In this document: positions 26,721 to 37,000 of the stretch, in pieces
Layout: each line of letters begins with the position of its first letter
How positions within the stretch are numbered: the stretch's first letter is position 1
Assembly: GCF_900129025.1 (NCBI RefSeq)
Contig: NZ_FQUM01000006.1
Location: 124,001-188,000 of the forward strand
Reading direction: 5' to 3'
DNA length: 64,000 nt
DNA from: Mariniphaga anaerophila
GTDB taxonomy: Bacteria > Bacteroidota > Bacteroidia > Bacteroidales > Prolixibacteraceae
Made by a program: the position numbers and the translations under genes
Notes under the pieces: generated by a model
Database searches by the model: none
The model's input: the letters and a program-made list of their open reading frames with translations, nothing else
What the model was told of the DNA's origin: nothing

Positions 26721-28643
26721 ATGAAAGCAAAAAAAATCATCTTAAGCCTGTTTGCTATCCCTCTGCTGTTTATTCAGTGCGGGCAGCCTCATCAAAAAAA
26801 TGAGCTTTCGCAACCAAACATCCTCTGGATAACCATCGAAGATACTTCGCCTCAATTTATCGGGTGTTACGGAAATAAAACGGCACAAACTCCGGCTATC
26901 GACAAACTGGCAGAAGAAGGCGTGCGGTTTACCAACGCTTTTTCCACCGGAACAGTTTGCTCGCCAAGCCGCACTGCAATTATTACCGGGGTTAAAACAT
27001 ATAAAACCGGCACCGGCAATCATCGCAGCAAATACCCGATTCCCGGGTTCATTAAAGGATTTCCTTACTATCTACAACAACAGGGATATTACACTTCCAA
27101 TAATGTAAAAACCGATTACAACGTAGCTCAGGAAAAGGCATTCATTGCCGAAGCGTGGGACGAAAGTTCCAATAAAGCAGGCTGGTGGAACCGGAATCCT
27201 GGACAGCCGTTCTTCGCGGTGTTTAACTACGTGGACTCCCACCAGTCGCGAACCATGACAGAAACCTACGACTGGTACAAAAAAAACGTGCTGGAACAAC
27301 TTGCCCCGGAAGAGCGGATTGGGGAAAATGAGTTCGAAATGCCGCCTTTTTACCTCGACAGCCCGGAAATGCGAAAACAGTTTGCAAGGGTTTACAACTC
27401 CATAAAACTTACCGACAACAAAATTGGGGAATTACTTGCCCGCCTGGAAGCCGACAACCTGAAAGACAGCACCATCATATTTTTTTATGCCGACCACGGC
27501 GAGGGCATGCCGCGCGGAAAAACAAACGGAATAAACTACGGCTACCGGGTGCCGTTTATTGTCTGGTTCCCCGAAATGTACAAACACTTATCGCCCTGGG
27601 GAACTGCAGGTGTAGCAACAGACGAACTGATTGATTTTACCGACCTCGCTCCCACCCTCATCAGCATTGCCGGAGGAGAAATACCGGAGCATCTGGAAGG
27701 CAGGCCTTTTCTGGGAGAAAAGCGGGAAAAGCCGGTTTCTCACCTGAATCTTTCCTCCGACCGTTCAGACAACGGTATTGATATGGTACGCACTGTTACC
27801 GACGGCCGGTTTGTATATTCCCGGAATTTCATGCCGTACATCAACGAGGCGCGCTACATTCGTTACATGGAGATTGGCGAAATCAAACAGCAAATGCGAA
27901 AAGATTTAGCAGAGAATAAGCTGAACCCGCTGCAAAAAAGCCTGTTTGAACCACGTCCGGCAGAATTCCTTTTCGACATTGAAAACGACCTGTGGGAAAC
28001 CCAAAACCTGGCAAATAATCCGGAATTTAAACCGGTGCTCGAAAAAATGAGAGAACTTCTAAAAAAAGAGGTAATTGCATCGCGCGATGTAATGTTTCTC
28101 CCAGAATACGAGGTGAACCTGCTTTCGGACACTACTACTGCGTACGAGTTTAGAATGAATGAAAAAAATTACCCGGTAGAAAAAATTTACGAAGCTGCTT
28201 CGCTGGCCGGTTTCAGGGGAACAGAAATTGCAAAAAAACAGGTTGATTTGCTCACCAACCCGAATCCGGTAATCCGCTACTGGAGCGTGCTGGGATTGCG
28301 AAGCCAGAGCGCAGAAACATTGATGCCATTTTCCGCCAACATTTTAAGTGCAATGGACGATAACTACCTGCCGGTTGCAGTAATTGCTTCGGCAATAGCG
28401 CATGAAATGTTTGGCAACAAAAAAGCAGAAATTAATCTCAAAAAATTCTGTGCGAGCAAAAATCCGGATGTTTCACTCATGGCAGTTTACGCTTTGCTCT
28501 ACATTCAAAACAAAGAGCCGTTTGTTGAAACCATTTGGAAAGTTCGCGAAATGGACGACAGGAATTACAACATCAGAGCGGCGTGCATGGATTTTCTGGG
28601 AAGTTTGGAAATTGTTCCAAACAACCCGGATTACAGGGAATAA
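26721..28643 (+). CDS. Sulfatase lipoprotein with helical C-terminal extension
   Basis: 640 residues. Signal with lipobox FIQC (Cys20). Active-site parts: ILWITIEDTSPQFIGCYG (metal ligands, with Glu-Asp in place of Asp-Asp), CSPSR formylglycine motif (Cys80) with TAIITG, and FYADHGEGMPRGK. This variant resembles N-sulfoglucosamine sulfohydrolase (heparan sulfamidase)-like S1 members. After the catalytic part, residues 480-635 are HEAT-like helices (NPNPVIRYWSVLGLRSQSAETL, DDNYLPVAVIASAIAHEM), unusual for a plain sulfatase. Last gene of the operon; it ends 2 bp from the convergent yceI-like gene. Confidence 0.9.
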   Translation: MKAKKIILSLFAIPLLFIQCGQPHQKNELSQPNILWITIEDTSPQFIGCYGNKTAQTPAIDKLAEEGVRFTNAFSTGTVCSPSRTAIITGVKTYKTGTGNHRSKYPIPGFIKGFPYYLQQQGYYTSNNVKTDYNVAQEKAFIAEAWDESSNKAGWWNRNPGQPFFAVFNYVDSHQSRTMTETYDWYKKNVLEQLAPEERIGENEFEMPPFYLDSPEMRKQFARVYNSIKLTDNKIGELLARLEADNLKDSTIIFFYADHGEGMPRGKTNGINYGYRVPFIVWFPEMYKHLSPWGTAGVATDELIDFTDLAPTLISIAGGEIPEHLEGRPFLGEKREKPVSHLNLSSDRSDNGIDMVRTVTDGRFVYSRNFMPYINEARYIRYMEIGEIKQQMRKDLAENKLNPLQKSLFEPRPAEFLFDIENDLWETQNLANNPEFKPVLEKMRELLKKEVIASRDVMFLPEYEVNLLSDTTTAYEFRMNEKNYPVEKIYEAASLAGFRGTEIAKKQVDLLTNPNPVIRYWSVLGLRSQSAETLMPFSANILSAMDDNYLPVAVIASAIAHEMFGNKKAEINLKKFCASKNPDVSLMAVYALLYIQNKEPFVETIWKVREMDDRNYNIRAACMDFLGSLEIVPNNPDYRE

Positions 28644-28645
28644 AT

Positions 28646-29188
28646 TCAGGCCTGCTGCGTAAATTGTACTTCGGCACTGATTTTTACCTCGTCGCCAACC
28701 AGCACGCCACCGGCCTCCAGCGCAGCGTTCCAGTTCAGATTCCAGTCTTTGCGGCTAATTTTTCCTTCCAATGAAAACCCGGCCTTTTTGTTGCCCCACG
28801 GATCTTTGTTAATTCCGCCAAACTCAACATCGAGGGTAACTTTTTTGGCAATTCCTCTGATGGTAAGCAGCCCGGTAAGTTCGAATTCACCGTCGTCAAC
28901 CCTGTTCAGGGCAAGCGATTTGAATGTGATTGTTTTGTTATTCTCCACATCAAAAAAATCAGCACTGCGCAAATGGGCATCGCGGTCGTCGTTATTGGTA
29001 AAAACCGACAATGCATCAATGGTAACATTTACATCAGCTGAGCTAAAGTCAGTACCATCGGCAAAGGCTTCAGCACTAAACGTTCTGAATTCTCCTTTTA
29101 CATTGGTAATCATCAAATGCTTTACCTTGAAAAGAATCTCGCTGTGCGCAGGGTCAAGTACCCATTTTGTTTTTTCTTGTGTTTCCAT
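28646..29188 (-). CDS. YceI-family protein
   Basis: 180 residues from the ATG at 29188 (METQEKTKWVLDPAHSEILFKVKHL), the typical YceI opening after the signal; a longer frame upstream lacks sense. The YceI lipocalin-like beta-barrel is complete (VNVTIDALSVFTNNDDRDAHLRSADFFDVENN, ISRKDWNLNWNAALEAGGVLVGDEVKI). The family binds polyisoprenoid or amphiphilic ligands and is often stress-induced. This copy has no signal peptide, so it is probably cytosolic. Convergent with the sulfatase operon and monocistronic. Confidence 0.92.
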   Translation of the reverse strand: METQEKTKWVLDPAHSEILFKVKHLMITNVKGEFRTFSAEAFADGTDFSSADVNVTIDALSVFTNNDDRDAHLRSADFFDVENNKTITFKSLALNRVDDGEFELTGLLTIRGIAKKVTLDVEFGGINKDPWGNKKAGFSLEGKISRKDWNLNWNAALEAGGVLVGDEVKISAEVQFTQQA

Positions 29189-29566
29189 TATTCCATTGTT
29201 TTGTTGTAAAATATTAAACAGTACTGCCCAAACATGGTTCAACAACATCAGCAAGCTTTTTCAACTAACACTCAGATTGTTCTGCCGATTTTGTAAATTG
29301 CGAAAAACAAAACCGAATCCAATAAAGAGGGAAAGAAAACCTTAAAAAACCCGGGCAGAGAATGATTAATCAACCTGATTACGACTTCCGCAAAAAACGT
29401 CATTGCACCAATAATTATCTTTTTCGTTTTAACAACAAAATCCGGTTGACACCAAAAATTCGCAGCAAAAAGGTTGAATAACAAAAAATCCTCTGCAATT
29501 GGACTTTCATTATCCTCAGATTAGATATATTTACAGACTTAAACCAATTGATAAAACCTTTCACAG
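29189..29566. other. Intergenic region between yceI-like and DUF5916 genes
   Basis: 378 bp between divergent genes. Holds both promoters. A minus-strand 70-codon frame (29272-29484) is hydrophobic but has no recognisable features. A TATATTTA element near 29525 could serve the plus-strand gene. No RNA gene seen. Confidence 0.5.
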
Positions 29567-31741
29567 ATGAAGCTTACTTTCCTGTTGCTGTTAGCTGCCT
29601 TCATTGGAACAAACGCGGTAGCTCTCCCGTTTCAAAAATTAAAAAACGACACCATTTCAGCCCCCTTCAACAAAGACTTTGTTTACCACGTAAAAAAAAT
29701 GCACGCCGAAATTACCATCGACGGGCAGATTGATGAACCCGACTGGCTGGCAGCAGAAAAAGCAGACAACTTTTACAAAGTATTGCCCGTTGACACGGGA
29801 TTCGCAACTCAACCTTCCGAAATTCTCATCACTTATGATGACAAAGCGCTTTACATGGCGCAGATATTTTACGATACCATTCCCGGGAAAAGAGTGATGG
29901 AATCGTACCGCCGCGACTTTTCGTTTGGCAACAACGACAACCTGCTGGTGTTTTTTGACACGTTTCTCGATCAAACCAACGGGTTTTCGTTTGGCGTTTC
30001 TGCATCGGGCGCAAAATGGGACGGAACCATGAGCGACGGCTCTGCGGTTAACCTCGACTGGGATTGTAAGTGGGAATCGAAAACCAAACATTACGACGAC
30101 CGCTGGGTAACCGAAATGCGGATTCCATTTAAGTCCATCAGATACCCGTCGGGCAGCCGAAAATGGTACACCAATTTTAGCCGGCTGGATTTAAAAGCCA
30201 ACGAAAAATCGAGCTGGGCTCCGGTTCCGAGGCAGTTCCCAACTGCTTCGCTCGCATACACCGGAGTAATGAATTTTGAAGAACCGCTTCCCAAATCAAA
30301 AATGATGTTTTCGCTCATCCCATACGTTTTTGGAGGTTACTCAAACGATTTTGAACACGGAACCGGCAACGTATGGAAAAAAGATTTCGGCTTCGACGCC
30401 AAAGTTGGTTTCTCTTCTTCCATGAACCTGGACTTAACCTACAATCCGGATTTTGCACAGGTTGAGGTCGACCAGCAGGTAACCAACATCGACAGGTTTG
30501 AACTGTTCTTCCCGGAAAAACGCCAGTTCTTTCTCGAAAACAGCGATCTCTTTTCAGGTTTTGGAGACAACAACATCAACCCGTTCTTTTCGCGGAGGAT
30601 TGGTTTGGATGCACCGGTACTGGCCGGTGCCCGACTAAGCGGAAAAGTAGGCAACAACTGGAGAGTAGGGTTTATGAACATGGCCACCAAAGAAACCAAC
30701 GATTTTCTGGCCCGAAATTTTACCGTTGCCTCCATTCAGAAAAAAGTATTTGCCCGCTCCAACTTCGGGTTCATTCTGGTAAATAAAGAATACATTGATC
30801 AGCCTTCGGATACAACGATGTACAACCGAGTAGCCGGATTCGATTACAACCTGGCCAGTAAAGACAACATCTGGAACGGCAAATTTTTCTACCACCAGTC
30901 GTTTCAACCCGGAAACCCCGACAAACAATTTGCCCAGGGATTTGGACTGACATACAATACCAAAAACCTGCAACTGGAAATTATGCAACGCTCGGTGGGC
31001 GAAAACTACAGAGCAGAGGCCGGATACGTGCCGCGCACCGGTTACAACTACATTAGCCCGGAGGTAACTTACCTGTTTGTTCCCAACAAAAAGGTGGTGA
31101 GCCACGGTATTGTAGTGGATTTTAGGTACTATTTCGATCCTGATTTTCATAAGATAGACCACGAAAATAACATCAGCTACCAGTTCGAGTTTCAAAACAG
31201 ATCCAGTCTGGTATTTGGGTATCAGGATCATTTTGTTGAATTGCAACAGGATTTCGACCCGACACACAAAAGCGAAAGCTTTTTGCCGGCAGGGTCAAAG
31301 TACAACTTCGGAGGTGCATTTATCAATTACACATCAACACGCAAAACCCTGTTTAACTGGAATGCAGAAATTGCAAAAGGCACATTCTACACCGGAAATA
31401 TTCAATACATAACCGGCGAACTGGGGTACCGGTACCAACCCTATGTTAATCTGTCAGTAAATTTCAACTATACAGATATGAAATTGGGACAGCCCTTTGA
31501 ACACACTAAAATGTGGTTGGTTGGTCCTAAAATGGACGTAACATTTACCGACAAACTGTTCTGGACAACGTTTGTGCAATACAACGAGCAAATCGACAAC
31601 ATGAACATTAACATGCGGTTACAATGGAGATACGCGCCGGTTTCCGACTTTTTCGTTGTGTACACCGACAATTACCTCCCCGGAAGCTGGAATTCCAGAA
31701 ACAGGGCGCTGGTTCTGAAACTCACCTACTGGCTAAACTAA
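29567..31741 (+). CDS. DUF5916 outer-membrane protein with N-terminal CBM9-like domain
   Basis: 724 residues. Signal peptide MKLTFLLLLAAFIGTNAVA. Residues 40-235 are a family-9 carbohydrate-binding-like beta-sandwich (ITIDGQIDEPDWLAAEKADNF, ALYMAQIFYDT, WVTEMRIPFKSIRYP). The rest is the DUF5916 region, with the characteristic NPDFAQVEVDQQVTNIDRFELFFPEKRQFFLENSDLF block, then a 16-plus-strand barrel ending VLKLTYWLN. The family is common in Bacteroidota and probably sits in the outer membrane; its function is unknown. No SusC/SusD partners here. Monocistronic. Confidence 0.88.
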   Translation: MKLTFLLLLAAFIGTNAVALPFQKLKNDTISAPFNKDFVYHVKKMHAEITIDGQIDEPDWLAAEKADNFYKVLPVDTGFATQPSEILITYDDKALYMAQIFYDTIPGKRVMESYRRDFSFGNNDNLLVFFDTFLDQTNGFSFGVSASGAKWDGTMSDGSAVNLDWDCKWESKTKHYDDRWVTEMRIPFKSIRYPSGSRKWYTNFSRLDLKANEKSSWAPVPRQFPTASLAYTGVMNFEEPLPKSKMMFSLIPYVFGGYSNDFEHGTGNVWKKDFGFDAKVGFSSSMNLDLTYNPDFAQVEVDQQVTNIDRFELFFPEKRQFFLENSDLFSGFGDNNINPFFSRRIGLDAPVLAGARLSGKVGNNWRVGFMNMATKETNDFLARNFTVASIQKKVFARSNFGFILVNKEYIDQPSDTTMYNRVAGFDYNLASKDNIWNGKFFYHQSFQPGNPDKQFAQGFGLTYNTKNLQLEIMQRSVGENYRAEAGYVPRTGYNYISPEVTYLFVPNKKVVSHGIVVDFRYYFDPDFHKIDHENNISYQFEFQNRSSLVFGYQDHFVELQQDFDPTHKSESFLPAGSKYNFGGAFINYTSTRKTLFNWNAEIAKGTFYTGNIQYITGELGYRYQPYVNLSVNFNYTDMKLGQPFEHTKMWLVGPKMDVTFTDKLFWTTFVQYNEQIDNMNINMRLQWRYAPVSDFFVVYTDNYLPGSWNSRNRALVLKLTYWLN

Positions 31742-31942
31742 TTTTACAAAAAAGTATCTGCCCCAAAAAGAAGAAAAAAACGCTGCACTTTTTTTCTGTT
31801 TTTCGGGAAATAAACCGATAGATTTTTTATGTGAAATTCTGGCACTTCCAACTCCATGTTAACCAGAGCTAAAAGCATTTTTATCAAAACGTTAAACCAT
31901 TTACAAGACCGGGTTTAAATTTTCAACATCAATTATTTCAGC

Positions 31943-31950
31943 TATATTTG
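31943..31950 (+). promoter_or_regulatory. Putative -7 box of mdh
   Basis: TATATTTG 53 bp before the mdh ATG, matching the TAnnTTTG Bacteroidota -7 consensus and followed by an A/T-rich leader, as for other strongly expressed genes of the phylum. Confidence 0.55.
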
Positions 31951-32003
31951 CACCACTCAAAACAATTCGTATTTATTATAAACGTAATAAACTCATATTC
32001 AAA

Positions 32004-32939
32004 ATGAAAGTTACTGTAGTTGGAGCTGGCAATGTTGGAGCAACCTGCGCACAGATTGTTGCCCAGAAAAACATTGTAAAAGAAGTGGTACTTCTTGATA
32101 TTAAAGAAGGAATTTCTGAAGGAAAAGCACTGGATTTATGGCAAACTGCCCCGGTAAATTATTACGACACACGTTTGGTTGGCTCAACCAACGATTATTC
32201 AAAAACTGCTGATTCCGAAGTTGTGGTAATTACTTCGGGTGTGCCACGTAAACCCGGAATGAGCCGCGACGACCTCATTTCTATTAATGCCGGAATTGTA
32301 AAAAACGTTACCGAAAATGTGGTAAAATATTCCCCAAAAGCAAAAATTATTATTGTTTCCAATCCGCTTGACGTAATGACTTACGCTGCTTACGTTACAG
32401 CCAAGAAACCGAAAAACGAAGTAATGGGAATGGCCGGAATTCTGGACACTGCCCGCTACCGCGCTTTTCTGGCAGAAGCCCTCGATGTTTCCCCGCGCGA
32501 CATTCAGGCATTGCTGATGGGTGGACACGGTGACAGTATGGTTCCGCTACCACGTTATACAACTGTTTCCGGAATTCCGGTTACTGAACTTATTGACGAA
32601 GAAAAACTGAACGCCATTGTAGAACGCACAAAAAAAGGCGGTGGCGAATTGGTTAATCTGATGGGAACTTCTGCATGGTATGCTCCGGGTTCAGCTGCTG
32701 CTCAAATGGTTGAAGCAATTGTTATGGACCAGAAACGTATTTTCCCATGTTGTGTAAAACTGGAAGGCGAATTCGGACTGAACGATATGTTCGTTGGTTC
32801 TCCGGTAAAACTCGGAAAAAACGGTGTTGAACAAGTTATTGAAGTAGCACTGAATGATGACGAGAAAAAACTGTTGCACGAATCGGCAAACGCTGTTAAA
32901 AGTGTAATGGGCGTACTTGACGGAATGAACATTTTGTAA
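32004..32939 (+). CDS. mdh: Malate dehydrogenase
   Basis: 311 residues, LDH-like MDH type. NAD-binding GAGNVGA at 7-13 with acidic VVLLDI ending strand 2 (NAD specificity). The substrate-specificity loop RKPGMSRDDL, Arg in MAGILDTARYRAFL and catalytic His in LMGGHGDSMV are all present. Interconverts malate and oxaloacetate in the cytosol, in the TCA cycle or reductive branch. Monocistronic: own promoter element upstream and an intrinsic terminator downstream. Confidence 0.97.
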   Translation: MKVTVVGAGNVGATCAQIVAQKNIVKEVVLLDIKEGISEGKALDLWQTAPVNYYDTRLVGSTNDYSKTADSEVVVITSGVPRKPGMSRDDLISINAGIVKNVTENVVKYSPKAKIIIVSNPLDVMTYAAYVTAKKPKNEVMGMAGILDTARYRAFLAEALDVSPRDIQALLMGGHGDSMVPLPRYTTVSGIPVTELIDEEKLNAIVERTKKGGGELVNLMGTSAWYAPGSAAAQMVEAIVMDQKRIFPCCVKLEGEFGLNDMFVGSPVKLGKNGVEQVIEVALNDDEKKLLHESANAVKSVMGVLDGMNIL

Positions 32940-32984
32940 CATTCTGAAGTAAGGAAAAGACCAAAATATTATTATAGTTAAAAG

Positions 32985-33011
32985 AGCTGGTTCTACGGAA
33001 TCAGCTTTTTT
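32985..33011 (+). terminator. Intrinsic terminator of mdh
   Basis: AGCTGGTTC (32985-32993) pairs with GAATCAGCT (32998-33006) over 9 positions with one G-T pair and a 4-nt loop, followed by TTTTTT. It immediately precedes the promoter of the next gene. Confidence 0.85.
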
Positions 33012-33015
33012 GTTT

Positions 33016-33022
33016 TACTTTG
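33016..33022 (+). promoter_or_regulatory. Putative -7 box abutting the retropepsin-like start codon
   Basis: TACTTTG ends 4 nt before the ATG at 33027. If transcription starts at the usual distance, the mRNA would begin at or next to the start codon (leaderless). Confidence 0.4.
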
Positions 33023-33026
33023 GCAC

Positions 33027-33461
33027 ATGAAGATAAAAGTTCCACTACAGGTTGTTGAACTGGAAGACGACAACTTTCATTTGGTAGTAAATTCGTTTTT
33101 TGCCGATGGCACCAGCGGGTTCTGGGTGGTAGATACCGGCGCGTCGAAAACTGTATTCGACAAAAACCTCCACAGCTTTTACGAATCGGAAGAAAGTGGT
33201 TCGGATCAATTGCACACCGCCGGAATAGGCGACAAACCCATTGAAACTACCATCGCTTATTTGCTCCCGTTTTCACTCGGCAAACTAAAAGTGAAACACT
33301 TAAAAGCAGCCCTCCTCGACCTGAGCCACATCAACAAACTCTATTCAAAAGTTACAAGCCTGAAAATTTGCGGCTTGCTGGGTGGCGACTTTCTGATGCA
33401 CCACAAAGCCGTTATCGATTACAAAAAAAAGATTATGGTACTACAAACTCCAAACGCTTGA
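33027..33461 (+). CDS. Retropepsin-like aspartic protease domain protein
   Basis: 144 residues. The aspartic-protease signature WVVDTGASKTVFD holds D36-T37-G38; GLLGGDFLMHHKAVIDY near the C-terminus is the second hydrophobic-Gly pair of the clan AA fold. It is a single-lobe enzyme that would work as a dimer, like viral retropepsins. No signal peptide or membrane segment, so cytosolic. The substrate is unknown. It sits alone between the mdh terminator and a small orphan gene. Confidence 0.82.
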   Translation: MKIKVPLQVVELEDDNFHLVVNSFFADGTSGFWVVDTGASKTVFDKNLHSFYESEESGSDQLHTAGIGDKPIETTIAYLLPFSLGKLKVKHLKAALLDLSHINKLYSKVTSLKICGLLGGDFLMHHKAVIDYKKKIMVLQTPNA

Positions 33462-33501
33462 TTTTACCGAATCCGTGCTTTGCAATCCTGAACTATTTCG
33501 G

Positions 33502-33509
33502 TATATTTG
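33502..33509 (+). promoter_or_regulatory. Putative -7 box for orphan gene/secDF
   Basis: TATATTTG 22 bp before the GTG start at 33531. Fits TAnnTTTG. It would drive the orphan protein and perhaps SecDF. Confidence 0.5.
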
Positions 33510-33530
33510 CCCCGCAAAAATTGTAACTAG

Positions 33531-33938
33531 GTGAAGTTCAAACTGAAAATATCGAAAAAAAGGCTTTTGCAGTTTCTGCTTTTTATAGCATTAACAGGCG
33601 TGGCATTTATTTTTGATAAATATTTTGAAGAACACCCCGATGCACTAAAAGAACTGAAATCTGAAAACGAAAGCAAAACCACAGACCACGGTACAATTTG
33701 CTTGTTTTCACAATCGGTTAACCTCAACGCAAAATCACCCGTTCAGAAAATAAACGAGAGGAAGATATACGAACAACACCACAACAAATTTCTTCAGAAA
33801 TGCCATCAATTGCGTGATTGCCAGATTCTAAAATCGGAACCCGACGCTTTAAAAAAGCCGTTATTCCTTTCTTACCATCACCTAATTTTCAGGCATTACT
33901 ACTTCTCCCATCCCGACGAAGTCCCGGCAATTTCCTAA
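33531..33938 (+). CDS. Membrane-anchored hypothetical protein
   Basis: 135 residues from a GTG start placed shortly after a good promoter element. Not recognised. One transmembrane helix (about 11-28, LLQFLLFIALTGVAFIF) follows a basic N-terminus (KFKLKISKKR), so the short polar remainder probably faces the periplasm. It contains NLNAKSPVQKINERKIYEQHHNKFLQKCHQL with two Cys (CHQLRDC) and a His-rich stretch (YHHLIFRHYYF). It lies 130 bp upstream of secDF; a functional link is only suggested by position. Confidence 0.6.
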   Translation: MKFKLKISKKRLLQFLLFIALTGVAFIFDKYFEEHPDALKELKSENESKTTDHGTICLFSQSVNLNAKSPVQKINERKIYEQHHNKFLQKCHQLRDCQILKSEPDALKKPLFLSYHHLIFRHYYFSHPDEVPAIS

Positions 33939-34068
33939 TTTTTCTGTTTAACAAATCGTTTGACAGAATTGCTCTGAATGGCTCTATTCCATTCAGAAAG
34001 AGACAACTCGGAAGAAATTCCACAAGAATTTATTGAACAAAACATAACAATTTAAAAATTAAAATCAG

Positions 34069-37000
34069 ATGCAAAACAAAGGTGCAATTTTAACATTTGC
34101 TATCCTGCTTGCTGCAGTCTGTCTGTACCAGCTTTCTTTTACATTTAAAGCCAAACAGATAGAAAAAGACGCCGTGGAATATGCCCAGGGCGACGCAGTC
34201 AGGGAGTTTAACTACCTCGATTCTATTTCAGGAGAGGTTGTTTACAACTTTTTAGGCTTGAAAAAATTCACTTACAAAGAAGTGAAAGAACTGGAAATAA
34301 ACCTTGGTCTTGACCTTAAAGGCGGTATGAACGTAACTCTCGAGGTTGCCGTTGACGACCTTATCAGGGCGTTATCAAATTACAACAACGACCCAACCTT
34401 TAATTCAGCACTGCTGCGTGCAAAAGAAATGCAGCGCGGAAGCCAGGAAGATTTTGTAACGTTATTCGGACAGGCATTTCAGGAAATTGACCCGAATGCT
34501 CGTTTAGCTTCGATTTTTCTGACGTTGGAATTGCGCGACAAAATCAACATCAACACTACCAATGCAGAAGTGCTCAACGTCATCAGAAAAGAAACTGATG
34601 CTGCTATTGACAACGCATTTAACATCATTCGTACTCGTATTGACCGCTTTGGTGTTGCCCAGCCAAACATTCAGCAGTTGCAAACCAAAGGCCGTATTTT
34701 AGTTGAACTTCCGGGCGTGAAGGACCAAAACAGGGTACGTAACCTGTTGCAGGGAACTGCCATGCTCGAGTTCTGGGAAACATACGAAAACCAGGAAGTT
34801 TATCCGTACCTGTTGCAGGCCAACGAAAGACTGAAAGAGATGCAGTCTGCCAACGCCGCAACAACTGAAACAGCAGCTCCGGAAACTGAAACACAAGATG
34901 CTGAAGCTACTACAGAAAAAGACACCACAGAAGAAAGTTCACTGCTTTCTGAGCTGGAAGCAGGAAGTGACTCTACAGGAACCGGGCTCGACAACCTGGA
35001 AAACTTCCGCAAAGAATTTCCGCTTTTTGCAGTACTTAATCCAAGCACCGACCAACAAGGACAGTTGTTTCCCGGACCGGTGGTAGGTGTTGCACAATCA
35101 AGAGACACATCAAAAGTAAATGAGTTCCTTAACAGGGAACAGATAAAAAGCATTTTCCCGCGTGACATGATGTTCCGCTGGACTGCCAACTCAGTAGATA
35201 AAGCCGGAAACTTTTACCGGTTAATTGCATTAAAAGCAAACACCCGCGACGGACGCGCACCGCTTGACGGAGACGTAATTACTGATGCACGTCAGGATTT
35301 CGACCAACTAGGTTCCAATCCTGAAGTTTCAATGACAATGAACAGCGAAGGTTCAAAAACCTGGCAGCGTCTTACCAAAGAAAACATCGGGAAATCTATT
35401 GCCATTGTGCTCGATGGTTATGTACGTTCGTTCCCAACCGTTCAGAACGAAATTTCCGGAGGCCGTTCCAGTATTACTGGCCTGGAAAGCATTGAAGAAG
35501 CAAAAGACCTTGCAAACATTCTGAAATCAGGAAAGATGCCTGCTCCTGCACGCATTATCCAGGAAGAAATTGTAGGGCCTTCTCTTGGTAAAGAAGCCAT
35601 CAACAGCGGTATGTATTCATTCCTGATTGCATTTGCGCTGGTTCTTATTTACATGCTTTTCTTCTACAGCAAAAACGCAGGGCTTTCTGCCAACGTTGCG
35701 CTTATTGCCAACATGTTCTTTATTATTGGCATTCTGGCATCTTTGGGTGCAACATTAACCCTTCCCGGTATCGCAGGTATTGTGCTTACCATAGGTATGT
35801 CGGTTGATGCCAACGTGCTTATTTACGAAAGGGTGCAGGAGGAACTGCGTGCAGGAAAAGGATTGAAACTTGCTGTTTCTGACGGTTATAAAAACGCATA
35901 TTCAGCAATTATTGACGGACAGGTTACCACACTGCTTACCGGCATTGTACTTTACGCATTTGGTTCTGGCCCGATTAAAGGTTTTGCGACAACATTAATT
36001 ATTGGTATTGCAACCTCACTGTTCAGCGCCATATTTATTACCCGCCTTATTTTTGAATGGAAACTGAAACACAGTAAAAACATCCTGTTCTCTTCAAAAC
36101 TTACAGAAGGCTGGCTGCGTCACACCTCTATCAAATTCCTGGAAAAAAGGAAAATTGCTTACATTATTTCCGGAACTTTAATTGTTTTGTCCATTGGCTC
36201 GCTTGCCATCCGCGGATTGAACTACGGCATCGACTTCAGAGGCGGCCGTACTTATGTTGTTCGTTTGGACAAAGACGTAGAGGTTGGTGATGTTCAGCAG
36301 GCGCTGGAAGCACCATTTGGCTCGGCTCCTGAGGTAAAAACATTTGGTGACAACAACCAGGTTCGTATTACTACCACTTACAAAATTGAAGACGACAGCG
36401 AAAACGTGGACAACGAAGTGGAAGCACTGCTGATGCAGGGTCTTAAAGACGCTAACCTGTTGGACAAAGATGTTTCTCTCGAAGAGTTCACTTCGGACTA
36501 CCAGCTAAGTTCTCAAAAAGTAGGGCCGACTATTTCAGACGACATTCGTAAAGACTCTGTAATTGCAATCAGTTTTGCATTGATTATTATTTTCCTTTAC
36601 ATATTGGTTCGTTTTACAAACTGGCAATTCGGGCTGGGTGCCATTGCTGCTTTGGCGCACGACTCGTTAATTGTACTTGGAATTTTCTCACTGCTCTACA
36701 ATGTCCTTCCATTCTCTTTGGAGATTGACCAGGCATTTATTGCAGCAATCCTTACCGTGTTGGGATATTCCATTAACGATACCGTGGTTGTATTCGATAG
36801 AATCAGGGAATACCTGAAACTTTACCCGAAAAGGAAACGCGAACAAAACGTGGACGAAGCAATCAACGGAACGCTGCGTCGTACTTTCAGTACTTCACTC
36901 TCTACGTTTGTTGTATTGCTCGCTATCTTCCTGTTTGGCGGAGCCACTATCCAGGGCTTTACATTTGCTCTGTTAGTAGGGGTTGTAGTAGGTACTTATT

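Noticed and set aside
29272-29484. 70-codon minus-strand frame
   Set aside because: Hydrophobic but no conserved motif or RBS; lies in a promoter region.
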